Part shown: piece by piece, positions 26,103 through 34,371 of the stretch
Numbering within the stretch: the stretch's first letter is position 1
How the letters are laid out: each line of letters opens with the position of its first letter
Assembly (NCBI GenBank): GCA_025357635.1
Contig: JANXOV010000140.1
Coordinates: 1-53,478 of the forward strand
Source: Pseudomonadota bacterium
GTDB lineage: Bacteria; Pseudomonadota; Gammaproteobacteria; Steroidobacterales; Steroidobacteraceae
Reading direction: 5' to 3'
Length of the DNA: 53,478 bases
The notes under the pieces: model-generated
Told to the model about the DNA's origin: nothing
The model's database searches: none
Seen by the model: the letters and a program-made list of their open reading frames with translations, nothing else
Made by a program: the position numbers and the translations under genes

Positions 26103-28660
26103 CGCAGCGGCGGCCGCGATTGGCGGCCGCGATGGGCGTTTTGATCGCGCTTCTGGCCGCAGGGTCCGCCGGCGCAGCGGCATCACGCGACTCCCTCGTC
26201 ATCGGCCTGCAGCTCGAGCCGCCGGTGCTGGATCCCACCCTCAATCCGGCCGCCGCCATCGGCGAGGTGCTGCAGGGCAATGTGTTCGAGGCTCTGGTGC
26301 GCTTCGACTCGAACGGCGAGGCCGTGCCGTGCCTGGCCGAGCGCTGGGATATCGCCGACGGCGGCCTTACGTACGTGTTCCATCTTCGCGCGCGCGTGCG
26401 CTTTCACGACGGCACACCCTTCGATGCCGGCATCGCAAAGTTTTCACTCGACCGGGCGCGCGCTGCGGATTCGCTCAACCCGCAGAAGTCACGTCTGGCG
26501 GCCATCAGCGGGGTCGAGACGCCTGATGCGTACACGCTGGTGATCCGCCTGTCGCGCCGCTCGGGCAGTCTGCTGCAAAGCCTTGCCTGGACGGCCTTCG
26601 TCATGGTGACGCCTGCAACCGTCCAGGGCAACGCCACTCACCCGAACGGCACAGGACCATTCAAGTTCGCTTCCTGGCGACGCGGCGACAGCATCGAACT
26701 GGTGCGCAACGAGCACTACTGGGGTGAACGCGCCGGCCTTGCGCGCGCGGTGTTCAAATTCATTTCCGAACCGGCGGCGGCGTATGCGGCGCTGATGGCG
26801 GGCGATGTGCAGGCCTTCCCGAATTATCCCGCGCCCGAAAGCGTCGCGCAGTTCAAGGCCGATCCGCGCTTCAACGTGTACCGGGGCTCCACCGAAGGCG
26901 AGACCCTGCTCGCGCTCAACAACCGCAGGCCGCCGTTGAACGATGTCAACGTGCGCCGCGCCATTGCATTTGCGCTGGATCGCGCCGCCATCATTGACGG
27001 CGCGATGTACGGCTATGGCGATCCCATCGGCAGCCATTTCCCGCCGCGCAACCCGGCGGCGGTGGATCTGACCGGCCGCTATCCGCATTCGGTGCAAACG
27101 GCGCGCCGCCTGCTGGCGAAGGCCGGCTATGCGCAGGGCTTCACGGTCACGCTCAAGCTGCCGCCGCCGGCCTACGCGCGCCGCGGCGGGGAGATCATCG
27201 CCGCGCAGCTTGCGGCAGTGGGTATCCGCGCAAAGGTTGAAAACATCGAATGGGCGCAATGGCTGGATCAGGTGTTCGCGCGGCGCGACTTCGACATGAC
27301 CGTGATTCAGCACGCCGAACCGATGGACTACGACATCTACGGCCGCGACGATTACTATTTCGGTTACTCGAACGCGCAGTTCAAGGCGCTGCTGGCGCAA
27401 CTGGAGGACAGTGTCGATCCGCAGGACCGCAGGCGAACGCTCGGCGCCATCCAGCGCAAGATCAGCGACGATGCGGTCAACGCGTTCTTGTTCCAATACC
27501 CCAAGCTCAGCGTGCATGACCGGCATGTGGTTGGCCTGGGCCTGGACAATCCACTCAACACCACGGAGCTGGGGCGCGCGCATTTCGATGACACTGCGGC
27601 GATGCAGGCGCCGGATGCAGACACGCATTCAAGTCCGCTGCGCCGGATGGGCTGGCCGGCGCTGATTCTCCTGCTCGTCGCGCTTGCCGCGGCCGCGCGC
27701 GTCATCGGCCCGGCCGCCTTCGGCCGCCGGCTGCTGATTCTCACCGCCACGCTGCTGCTGTCCAGCGTCGTCATCTTTGCCATCGTGCAAGTGGCCCCGG
27801 GTGATCCGGCGCGCTTCATGCTCGGACTTCAGGCGGATGCGCAGAGCGTGGCCGCTGTGCGCCACGAACTGGGTCTGGATGGCTCGGCGGCACATCGCTA
27901 CCTGGAGTGGATCGGTGGCGCCGTCCGTGGTGACCTGGGCAGCAGCTACACCTATCGTGTACCGGTGAGAGGCTTGATCGCGCAGCGCCTGCAGGTCTCA
28001 TTGCCGCTGTCGTTGTACGCGCTCGTGCTCACCGTGCTGATCGCCTTCCCGGCCGGCATCGTCGGTGCGGCGTATCGCGGCCGCGCCGCCGACGCGGCAG
28101 TGTCCACTGCCACTCAGCTGGGCATCGCCATTCCCAACTTCTGGCTCGGCATCCTGCTGATTCTCGTGTTTGCGATATCACTGCGCTGGGTTTCCGCAGG
28201 CGGGTTTCCCGGCTGGGACGCCGGCCTCTGGCACGGGATCAAGGCGCTGACGCTGCCGGCCATTGCGCTGGCGCTGCCGCAGGCGGCGATCCTTGCGCGC
28301 GTGTTGCGCGCGGCGCTGATCGAGACACTGCAGGAGGACTATGTGCGCACCGCGCGTGCCAAGGGCCTCACGCAAGGCGCCGCGTTGCTCCGCCACGCCT
28401 TGCCGAACGCGTTGCTGCCGGTGCTCACGGTATTGGGCATGCAGTTCTCGTTTCTGCTCGCCGGCGGCATCATCATCGAGAACGTGTTCTTCCTGCCCGG
28501 GCTCGGACGTCTGGTGTTTCAGGCCATCGTGCAGCGCGACTTGATGGTTGTGCAAAGCGTGGTGCTGCTGCTGGTGTTCGCGGTGGTTGTGGTCAGTTTC
28601 CTGGTGGAACTCGCCTATGCGTGGATCGATCCTCGGCTGCGGCGGCCGGCAACCGCATGA
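26099..28660 (+). CDS. fusion of peptide-type ABC substrate-binding protein and DppB-like permease (853 aa)
   Basis: One uninterrupted frame joins two proteins that are normally separate. Residues 1-28 are a signal peptide. Residues about 30-500 are an SBP_bac_5 (DppA/OppA/NikA-type) binding protein: DSLVIGLQLEPPVLDPTLNP, LAERWDI, VRFHDGTPFDA, NGTGPFKFASW, LNDVNVRRAIAFALDRAAI. Residues about 516-535 (WPALILLLVALAAAARVI) form an added membrane helix. The DppB-type permease follows: RRLLILTATLLLSSVVIFAI at about 543, QVAPGDPARFMLG, and the ATPase-coupling EAA segment DYVRTARAKGLTQGAALLRH near 747. The extra helix returns the chain to the cytoplasm, where permease helix 1 normally begins, so topology is preserved. 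Start ATG at 26099 overlaps the peptidase stop; frames extending upstream to 25670 are shadow. Confidence 0.88.
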   Translation: MTQRRPRLAAAMGVLIALLAAGSAGAAASRDSLVIGLQLEPPVLDPTLNPAAAIGEVLQGNVFEALVRFDSNGEAVPCLAERWDIADGGLTYVFHLRARVRFHDGTPFDAGIAKFSLDRARAADSLNPQKSRLAAISGVETPDAYTLVIRLSRRSGSLLQSLAWTAFVMVTPATVQGNATHPNGTGPFKFASWRRGDSIELVRNEHYWGERAGLARAVFKFISEPAAAYAALMAGDVQAFPNYPAPESVAQFKADPRFNVYRGSTEGETLLALNNRRPPLNDVNVRRAIAFALDRAAIIDGAMYGYGDPIGSHFPPRNPAAVDLTGRYPHSVQTARRLLAKAGYAQGFTVTLKLPPPAYARRGGEIIAAQLAAVGIRAKVENIEWAQWLDQVFARRDFDMTVIQHAEPMDYDIYGRDDYYFGYSNAQFKALLAQLEDSVDPQDRRRTLGAIQRKISDDAVNAFLFQYPKLSVHDRHVVGLGLDNPLNTTELGRAHFDDTAAMQAPDADTHSSPLRRMGWPALILLLVALAAAARVIGPAAFGRRLLILTATLLLSSVVIFAIVQVAPGDPARFMLGLQADAQSVAAVRHELGLDGSAAHRYLEWIGGAVRGDLGSSYTYRVPVRGLIAQRLQVSLPLSLYALVLTVLIAFPAGIVGAAYRGRAADAAVSTATQLGIAIPNFWLGILLILVFAISLRWVSAGGFPGWDAGLWHGIKALTLPAIALALPQAAILARVLRAALIETLQEDYVRTARAKGLTQGAALLRHALPNALLPVLTVLGMQFSFLLAGGIIIENVFFLPGLGRLVFQAIVQRDLMVVQSVVLLLVFAVVVVSFLVELAYAWIDPRLRRPATA

Positions 28661-29451
28661 TCATCGGCGCCTTCATCACCGTGACGCTGGTGCTCATTGC
28701 GCTGCTCGCGCTGGTCTGGACGCCCCTGGATCCGGGCGCCATCGACATTGCGCATAAACTGCTGTCGCCCTCGGCGGTGCATTGGTTCGGCACCGATCAG
28801 CTGGGCAGGGATGTACTGTCCATGCTGATGGCCGGCACGCACAATTCCCTCGGCGTGGCCTGCGTTGCCGTGCTGATCGGCGCAGGCTGCGGCGTGCCGC
28901 TGGGTCTGTGGGCCGCCGCGCGCGGCGGCTGGCCGGAGGAGATCATCATGCGCGGCAACGACCTGCTGTTCGCGTTTCCCTCCTTGCTGCTGGCGATTCT
29001 GATCACCGCCGTGTGGGGTCCGGGCGCGCTCACCGCGATCATTGCGATCGGCATCTTCAATGTGCCGGTGTTCGCGCGCGTCACTCGCGGCGGCGCATTG
29101 GGCTTGTGGCAGCGGGATTTCACCATGGCGGCGCGCATCGCCGGCAAGGGCCGCTTCGCCATTTCGGTGGAGCATGTGTTGCCGAATCTGAGTTCCATCC
29201 TGCTGGTGCAGGCGACGATTCAGCTGTCTCTGGGCGTGCTGGCCGAAGCCGGCCTGTCGTACGTGGGTCTGGGCGCGCAGCCGCCGGAACCGAGCTGGGG
29301 CCGCATGCTCAACGAAGCGCAGACGCTCACGGCGCTGTCGCCGACGCTGGCGCTGTTTCCAGGACTCGTCATCGTGTTTGCGGTGCTGGGCTTGAATCTG
29401 CTGGGCGATGGTCTGCGCGACCGCTTCGATCGCAAGCTGCGGAGCGGCTGA
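28657..29451 (+). CDS. DppC-like peptide ABC transporter permease (264 aa)
   Basis: Second inner-membrane subunit of the importer, about five to six helices. Segments include HWFGTDQLGRDVLSMLMAG (DppC family), GVPLGLWAAARGG, FAFPSLLLAILI, ARVTRGGALGLWQRDFTMAA (EAA loop) and AEAGLSYVGLGAQPPEPSWG near the C-terminus. The ATG at 28657 overlaps the fusion gene stop (ATGA), the arrangement used throughout this operon; a GTG at 28621 is also in frame but would overlap the upstream gene by 40 bp. It ends 2 bp before the ATPase gene. Confidence 0.92.
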   Translation: MIIGAFITVTLVLIALLALVWTPLDPGAIDIAHKLLSPSAVHWFGTDQLGRDVLSMLMAGTHNSLGVACVAVLIGAGCGVPLGLWAAARGGWPEEIIMRGNDLLFAFPSLLLAILITAVWGPGALTAIIAIGIFNVPVFARVTRGGALGLWQRDFTMAARIAGKGRFAISVEHVLPNLSSILLVQATIQLSLGVLAEAGLSYVGLGAQPPEPSWGRMLNEAQTLTALSPTLALFPGLVIVFAVLGLNLLGDGLRDRFDRKLRSG

Positions 29452-29453
29452 AC

Positions 29454-31025
29454 GTGGCGCTGCTGGAAATCGACCGGCTGAATCTGCGCGTGGACGATGT
29501 GCCGCTGGTGCGCGACGTATCGCTGCATCTGGATGCGGGCGAGACGCTGGGTCTGGTCGGGGAGTCCGGTTCCGGCAAGTCGATGACGGCACTGGCGGTG
29601 ATGCAATTGTTGCCGCAGCCGGTGCGCGCCGCCGGTGAGATCCGGTTCGAGGGCGCAACGCTCACGGGCATGGCGGAGTCCGCGCTGGTGCGCATCCGCG
29701 GTCAGGGCATCGGCATGATTTTCCAGGAGCCGATGACGGCGCTGAACCCACTGATGAGCATCGGCGATCAAGTCGCCGAAACCGTGCGCGTGCATCGCGG
29801 CGCTGGGCGTGCGCAAGCTGCAACGATGGCGCGCGCCATTCTGGACCGGGTGGGATTGGATGCGGCGCAGGTTGCGCTGGGTCGCTACCCGCATGAATTG
29901 TCCGGCGGTCAGCGTCAGCGCGTGGCCATTGCGATGGCGGTGGTGCTGTCGCCGAAGCTGCTGATAGCCGACGAGCCCACCACGGCGTTGGATGTGAGCA
30001 CGCAGGCCGAGATCCTGCGGCTTCTTGAGCGCATGGTACGCGAGGACGGCAGTGCGCTGCTGTTGATCAGCCACGACCTGGCCGTGATTTCGCAGATGAC
30101 CCGGCGCGTGTTGATCATGCAGCGTGGCGCATTGGTGGATCAGGGCGGGACGGGCGAGGTTCTGCGCAACAGCCGGCATCCCTACACGCAAGCGCTGGTG
30201 AGCGCAGCCACGCCGGCTCCGCTGCGCGGCGCCTGGGGACACAGCAAGCCATCGGCCGCAGCCGCGGCCGAGCCGCTGCTGCTGGTGCGCGATGTCGTGT
30301 GCGGGTACGGCGGCTTTCGCGCCGTCGACGGCGTCAGCCTGTCGGTCATGCCGGGTGAGAGCGTCGGGCTGGTCGGGGAATCCGGATCCGGTAAATCAAC
30401 CCTGCTGCGCTGCATTTTGGGCGTGCAGTCCATCCGCTCCGGACATGTGCGGCTGGATGGCGAATCCCTCATCGATGCGCAGACCGCGCAGTTGCGCCGA
30501 TTGCGCCGCATGATTCAATGCGTGTTTCAGGATCCGGTCAGCAGCTTCGATCCGCGCTGGTGCGTCGGGCGCCTGATCGCCGAGCCGCTGCACCTGTTGG
30601 ATTTCCGGCCCACGGCGCGCGAACGCCGCGGCAAGGTCGAGCGTCTGTTGGAGCAGGTCGGTCTGTCGGCCGCCGACGCGGACCGCTATCCCCATGAGTT
30701 CTCCGGCGGACAGCGTCAGCGCATCGCCATCGCGCGCGCGCTGATCGTGGAGCCGGCGCTGGTCGTCCTGGATGAGGCCGTGTCGGCGCTGGATGCCGGG
30801 ACCCGCGCGCAGATCCTGGCACTGCTGGCGCAATTGTCGGATTCGCTGGGGATCGCCTATCTGTTCGTCTCGCATGATCTGGGCGTGGTGCGATGTATCA
30901 CCGACCGGGTGTATGTCATGCAAGCAGGACGCATCGTGGAGAACGGCGTCACGGCGCAGGTTTTTGGCGCGCCCGCGCATGCGTACACGGCCGCGTTGGT
31001 TCAGGCCGCGGGCAAATTCGTTTAG
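29454..31025 (+). CDS. dual-domain ABC ATPase for peptide import (DppD-DppF fusion, 523 aa)
   Basis: Two complete nucleotide-binding domains in one chain power the importer from the cytosol. Domain 1 (about 1-245): Walker A GESGSGKS, LIFxEP-type Q-loop FQEPMTALNP, signature LSGGQRQRVAIAMAV, Walker B LLIADEPTTALD. Domain 2 (about 275-520): Walker A GESGSGKST, FQDPVSSFDP, signature FSGGQRQRIAIARAL, Walker B LVVLDEAVSALD. This is the GsiA/YejF-type arrangement. Start is GTG at 29454, 2 bp after the permease stop; a frame extending to 28782 is shadow. The stop codon overlaps that of the convergent P1 peptidase gene by 4 bp, closing the operon. Confidence 0.93.
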   Translation: MALLEIDRLNLRVDDVPLVRDVSLHLDAGETLGLVGESGSGKSMTALAVMQLLPQPVRAAGEIRFEGATLTGMAESALVRIRGQGIGMIFQEPMTALNPLMSIGDQVAETVRVHRGAGRAQAATMARAILDRVGLDAAQVALGRYPHELSGGQRQRVAIAMAVVLSPKLLIADEPTTALDVSTQAEILRLLERMVREDGSALLLISHDLAVISQMTRRVLIMQRGALVDQGGTGEVLRNSRHPYTQALVSAATPAPLRGAWGHSKPSAAAAAEPLLLVRDVVCGYGGFRAVDGVSLSVMPGESVGLVGESGSGKSTLLRCILGVQSIRSGHVRLDGESLIDAQTAQLRRLRRMIQCVFQDPVSSFDPRWCVGRLIAEPLHLLDFRPTARERRGKVERLLEQVGLSAADADRYPHEFSGGQRQRIAIARALIVEPALVVLDEAVSALDAGTRAQILALLAQLSDSLGIAYLFVSHDLGVVRCITDRVYVMQAGRIVENGVTAQVFGAPAHAYTAALVQAAGKFV

Positions 31026-32023
31026 CCGGGAAGCGCGGCGGCGTGCACGCCGCGCGCAATGGCCCGCGCCAGGCAATCGGCGCCCGCGGAGCCGATGCGC
31101 GCCACCTGCAGGGGGCGCGATGCCGTTGCAGCCAGCGGCTGCGCGGCGGTTGCCAACGCGAACACCGTATCGCCGTCAAACGGCGTGTGCGCGGGGCGCA
31201 CCGCGCGGGCCATGCCATCCTGCGCCATCATGGCGATGCGCTTGCAGTCGGCGCTGGTGAGGTCGGCGTTGCAGGCGATCACGGCCAGCGTGGTGTTCGC
31301 GCCGGTTTGCGCGCGGCCCAGTGCCGACAAACGCGATTGTTCAGGCATGGGATCCACCGCATGCACCGGCTCGCGTGGCGCGCCGCGCCCGCCGAATTCC
31401 GCGTCGATCTCGAAGGGCCAGGCCCAGTAGCTCACCCCGTCCGGCATCAGCACCGAGCCGACGCAATTCACCGCGACGAGCGCACCGACCACCAGGCCAT
31501 CGCCCAGATCGAGCGACGCAGATCCGACGCCGCCCTTGATGAGTCCGGCCATCGCGCCGCGGCCGGCGCCCACGGCGCCCAGCTGGAAATTCTCCGCCGC
31601 GCTGTCCAGCGATTCGATCCCCAGACGCCGGTAGGGCGGGTCCATGCCCCAGTGTTTGTTGCCGGCATTGCCCAGGTCATGCAGCACGGCGCAGGGGACG
31701 ATGGGGATGGGCGTCGAGGGTGCGCGCAGATGAATGCCGATGCCGCGCGCCGAGAGCGCGGCTGCGACGCCGTCGGCTGCGCCGAGTCCGAACACGGAGC
31801 CGCCGGCGAGCACGATGGCATGCACTCGTCCAACCAGATTTTCCAGCGCCAGCGCCTCGGTCTCGCGGCTGCCTGGCCCGCCGCCCCGCACATCGACCGC
31901 TGCACAGAAGCCGGTTCCGCACAGCACGGTCGTGACGCCGGATTCAACGGCCGCGTCGGTCGCGTGCCCGACGCGAAGCCCCGCCACGTCGGTGATGAGA
32001 TTCTTGTTGCCGGGCTTGAACAC
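31022..32023 (-). CDS. P1-family peptidase (DmpA/S58, L-aminopeptidase/D-esterase type, 333 aa)
   Basis: N-terminal nucleophile-type hydrolase expected to self-cleave into two chains. N-terminal TDVAGLRVGHATD and GVTTVLCGTG, VDVRGGGPGSRET and LAGGSVFGLGAADGV are family segments. The probable autoproteolysis/nucleophile site is the Gly-Ser in KGGVGSAS, at about residue 180. Substrates of relatives include N-terminal amino acids of peptides, amides and D-amino esters. The start is a GTG directly abutting the coaX stop (TGAGTG), so the two are cotranscribed. It faces the peptide import operon, and a role on the imported peptide would make sense, though it is in a different transcription unit. 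Confidence 0.88.
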   Translation of the reverse strand: MFKPGNKNLITDVAGLRVGHATDAAVESGVTTVLCGTGFCAAVDVRGGGPGSRETEALALENLVGRVHAIVLAGGSVFGLGAADGVAAALSARGIGIHLRAPSTPIPIVPCAVLHDLGNAGNKHWGMDPPYRRLGIESLDSAAENFQLGAVGAGRGAMAGLIKGGVGSASLDLGDGLVVGALVAVNCVGSVLMPDGVSYWAWPFEIDAEFGGRGAPREPVHAVDPMPEQSRLSALGRAQTGANTTLAVIACNADLTSADCKRIAMMAQDGMARAVRPAHTPFDGDTVFALATAAQPLAATASRPLQVARIGSAGADCLARAIARGVHAAALPG

Positions 32024-32779
32024 TCAGGCGGTCTGCGCGGCAATCACGGCGATTCCCTGCAGCACCAGGTCGGGCACGATCACCCCGCAGGTCTGCATGG
32101 ACTCGAATATCAGCGCTGCATCGCCGCCGGTGATGAACAATTGCGGATGCTCGCCGGTGCTCTGCTCCACCAGCTGTGCCGCGCGATCAGCCATGGCGGC
32201 GGCTGCGACCACCGCGCCACGCGACACGGCGCTGATGGTGTTGTCGGCGAGAATGCCGGCCATCGAAGGCGTGCTGTTGGTCATGGCATGGGCGACGCCG
32301 CCGGTCTTGGTCAGCAAACTCTCGCGCATCAGGTGGATGCCCGGCACGATCAGTCCGCCCAGATGCTGCCCGTGCGCGTTGACGCTGTCGACTTTGACGG
32401 CCGTGCCCGCGTCCACCACGCACAGCGAGGTGTGAGCCAGGCTCCACGCGCCGATGACCGCGAGCCAGCGATCCGGTCCGAGCAGCGCCGGGTTCAAATA
32501 GCCGTTGGTCAGTTCGTGAAAACTGCGCGTCGGAATGATGAATTCCGGTGTCACGCCATAAGTCGAGTGCGTCAGTTCATTCAGTGTGGTTGCCATGGCA
32601 TCGCCGGCGACATTGCTGATGAGCACGCGCTGCGGATGGTGCACGGCCTGAAAAATTTCCTGAGACCAAACCTCCGGCCTGACCTCGCGATGCACCACGG
32701 CCTGCTGTTCGGACAGCCGCGTGCCGTCGAGCCATCCCCACTTGAGCCGCGTATTGCCTACGTCTATGACCAGAATCAT
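32024..32779 (-). CDS. coaX: type III pantothenate kinase CoaX (251 aa)
   Basis: Catalyses the first step of coenzyme A synthesis, ATP-dependent phosphorylation of pantothenate. ASKHA-fold marks: MILVIDVGNTRLKWG (phosphate 1), VVDAGTAVKVD (phosphate 2), GGLIVPGIHLM and LFITGGDA (adenosine loop). The start at 32779 is fixed by the N-terminal VIDVGNT strand; the open frame continues upstream to 33073 but those 98 residues have no family similarity and cover the sigma-54 control region of the divergent operon. Followed without gap by the P1 peptidase. Confidence 0.95.
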   Translation of the reverse strand: MILVIDVGNTRLKWGWLDGTRLSEQQAVVHREVRPEVWSQEIFQAVHHPQRVLISNVAGDAMATTLNELTHSTYGVTPEFIIPTRSFHELTNGYLNPALLGPDRWLAVIGAWSLAHTSLCVVDAGTAVKVDSVNAHGQHLGGLIVPGIHLMRESLLTKTGGVAHAMTNSTPSMAGILADNTISAVSRGAVVAAAAMADRAAQLVEQSTGEHPQLFITGGDAALIFESMQTCGVIVPDLVLQGIAVIAAQTA

Positions 32780-32871
32780 GCTGTTAAGGAATCCCGGGCC
32801 GGTGGGCGGCATCATCGCCACAAAGCGCGAGAGGATAGCATTGTCGCCGTGCGAGGGGTCCCGGCGAGATC

Positions 32872-32906
32872 TGTCCGATTCTGTCCGCGTGTCCATCATC
32901 GGACAC
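32872..32906 (+). promoter_or_regulatory. candidate upstream activator sites (TGTCC repeats and palindrome)
   Basis: TGTCC occurs at 32872, 32882 and 32890, roughly one helical turn apart, and the last copy forms a perfect palindrome GTGTCC-N6-GGACAC at 32889-32906. The set ends about 63 bp before the -24 element of the sigma-54 promoter, the usual distance for an enhancer-binding protein that loops to the promoter. The natural candidate binder is the NtrC-type regulator encoded in the same operon. Confidence 0.55.
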
Positions 32907-32968
32907 TTCAGCCGTCTCGCAGTCGTCCATGGCTTGATATAAATCAGCAGGTTAGCGGAATTTCGGAT

Positions 32969-32984
32969 TGGCACAGGTCTTGCT
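32969..32984 (+). promoter_or_regulatory. sigma-54 (-24/-12) promoter of the efflux operon
   Basis: The plus strand reads TGGCAC-AGGTC-TTGCT: TGGCAC at 32969-32974 and TTGCT at 32980-32984. The invariant GG (32970) and GC (32982) are 12 bases apart, as required. It matches the consensus TGGCAC-N5-TTGC[AT] fully. Predicted start of transcription is near 32995, leaving about 34 bases before the adaptor ATG at 33029. The operon encodes its own sigma-54 activator. Confidence 0.8.
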
Positions 32985-33028
32985 CGTAAACCAATTGCCT
33001 GATTGGAACATCTGAATCGAAAGCCCCA

Positions 33029-34357
33029 ATGAACAACCCTTCCCCGAAGGAATCGCCTGCCGCCACCGTCCACTGCATCAGCGTGATGCGAGGAACCGAG
33101 GCGCAGGACCGGCCCATTGAACCCGCTCCGAGTCAGCAGCGCCGTCTGCTGCTCGCGAGCAGCGGCCTGCTGGCGGTCCTCATCCTGGCAGGCGTTGCGT
33201 GGCCGACGCTGCGGGATTTCCTCAGTTCCGAGCGCGCAGTGCCCGCGGCTGCCGTTCGCATCGCCACCGTGGCGCGCGGACGTTTCGTGAGCGATGTGTC
33301 AGCGCAGGGCACCATTGTCGCCGCGCTCAGTCCGACCCTGACGTCCGTTGCGCCGGGAACGGTTTCTTACAGCGTGCGCGCCGGCGAGTCGGTGAAGAAG
33401 AATCAAGAGCTGGCGCATATCGACAGTCCCGAGTTGAAGAATCAATACGCCCGAGAACAGGCGGGTCTGGAGGCGCTCGATGCCACCCTGCAGCGCGAGT
33501 CCATCGATCTGCGCCGCAAGCTGCTCGAAAACCAGAAAAACACCGACACGGCCAATCTGCTGCTGAAGGCCGCGCAGCGTGAGGTCGACCGCACCGAAGC
33601 GGCGTGGAGCCTGCAGGTGATCCCACGACGTGAGGTGGACAAGGCGCATGACGATCTGGAGGCGGCGCGCCTCACGCAGCGGCAAAACGAAGCGGGCGAT
33701 GGCCTGGCGCACGAAAGCCTGAACCTGGATTTGCGCATGCACCGCCTTGATCGCGACCGGCAGCGGCTGGTGGTGGCGGACCTGAAACGCAGGATGGATG
33801 AGCTGACCGTGCGCAGCCCGGTGGATGGTGTGGTCGGCACGCTTGCGGTCGCGGAGCGCGGCGCGGTCGCAGCCAATGCACCCATCGTGACGGTGGTGGA
33901 CCTGTCAGTGTTCGAAGTGGAATTCGCAGCGCCTGATGTCTACGCCGGCTCTCTGCGCCCCGGCATGCCGGCCGAAGTGGCCATCGGCGCAGGGCTGGCG
34001 CAGGCAACGGTGGCGGCGGTTTCACCCGAAGTGCGCCAGGGCCAGGTTATCGGCCGGTTGCGATTCAGCGGCAGGATGCCGGCCGACATCCGCCAGAACC
34101 AGCGCGTCTCGCTGCGCATGATCCTGGACTCGCGCGACGGCGTGCTGAAGGTGGAACGGGGCGCATTCATTGACAGCGGTGGCGGCCGCGTCGCCTACGT
34201 GGTGCGCGACGGCCAGGCCGTTCGCACGCCAATCACCGTCGGCGCCAGCAGCGTCGGCGACGTGGAGATTCTCTCCGGAGTCGCGGACGGCGAGAAGATC
34301 GTCGTGTCGAGTCTGGATCTTTTTCAAGGCGCCGCGCTGGCGCGTCTCGTTCAATAG
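33029..34357 (+). CDS. HlyD/RND-type periplasmic adaptor of an ABC efflux system (442 aa)
   Basis: Membrane-fusion protein linking an inner-membrane exporter to an outer-membrane channel. The cytosolic start (about 40 residues) is followed by one membrane helix (LLLASSGLLAVLILAGVAW, about 40-58), a lipoyl/barrel-sandwich region split by a coiled-coil hairpin rich in Gln/Arg/Glu (about 125-250), and a beta-barrel part with VRSPVDGVVGTLAVAERG-like residues 265-285. It resembles the adaptors of MacAB-like systems with two FtsX permeases. First gene after the sigma-54 promoter; 14 bp precede the ATPase gene. Confidence 0.88.
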   Translation: MNNPSPKESPAATVHCISVMRGTEAQDRPIEPAPSQQRRLLLASSGLLAVLILAGVAWPTLRDFLSSERAVPAAAVRIATVARGRFVSDVSAQGTIVAALSPTLTSVAPGTVSYSVRAGESVKKNQELAHIDSPELKNQYAREQAGLEALDATLQRESIDLRRKLLENQKNTDTANLLLKAAQREVDRTEAAWSLQVIPRREVDKAHDDLEAARLTQRQNEAGDGLAHESLNLDLRMHRLDRDRQRLVVADLKRRMDELTVRSPVDGVVGTLAVAERGAVAANAPIVTVVDLSVFEVEFAAPDVYAGSLRPGMPAEVAIGAGLAQATVAAVSPEVRQGQVIGRLRFSGRMPADIRQNQRVSLRMILDSRDGVLKVERGAFIDSGGGRVAYVVRDGQAVRTPITVGASSVGDVEILSGVADGEKIVVSSLDLFQGAALARLVQ

Positions 34358-34371
34358 GGGAGGAGTGCACG

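Noticed and set aside
30893-32989. 698-residue plus-strand open frame over the P1 peptidase and coaX
   Set aside because: Antisense to two genes with complete signature motifs; no domain character of its own.
32780-33073. 98-residue N-terminal extension of CoaX
   Set aside because: No family similarity, and the stretch contains the sigma-54 promoter and TGTCC repeats of the divergent operon.
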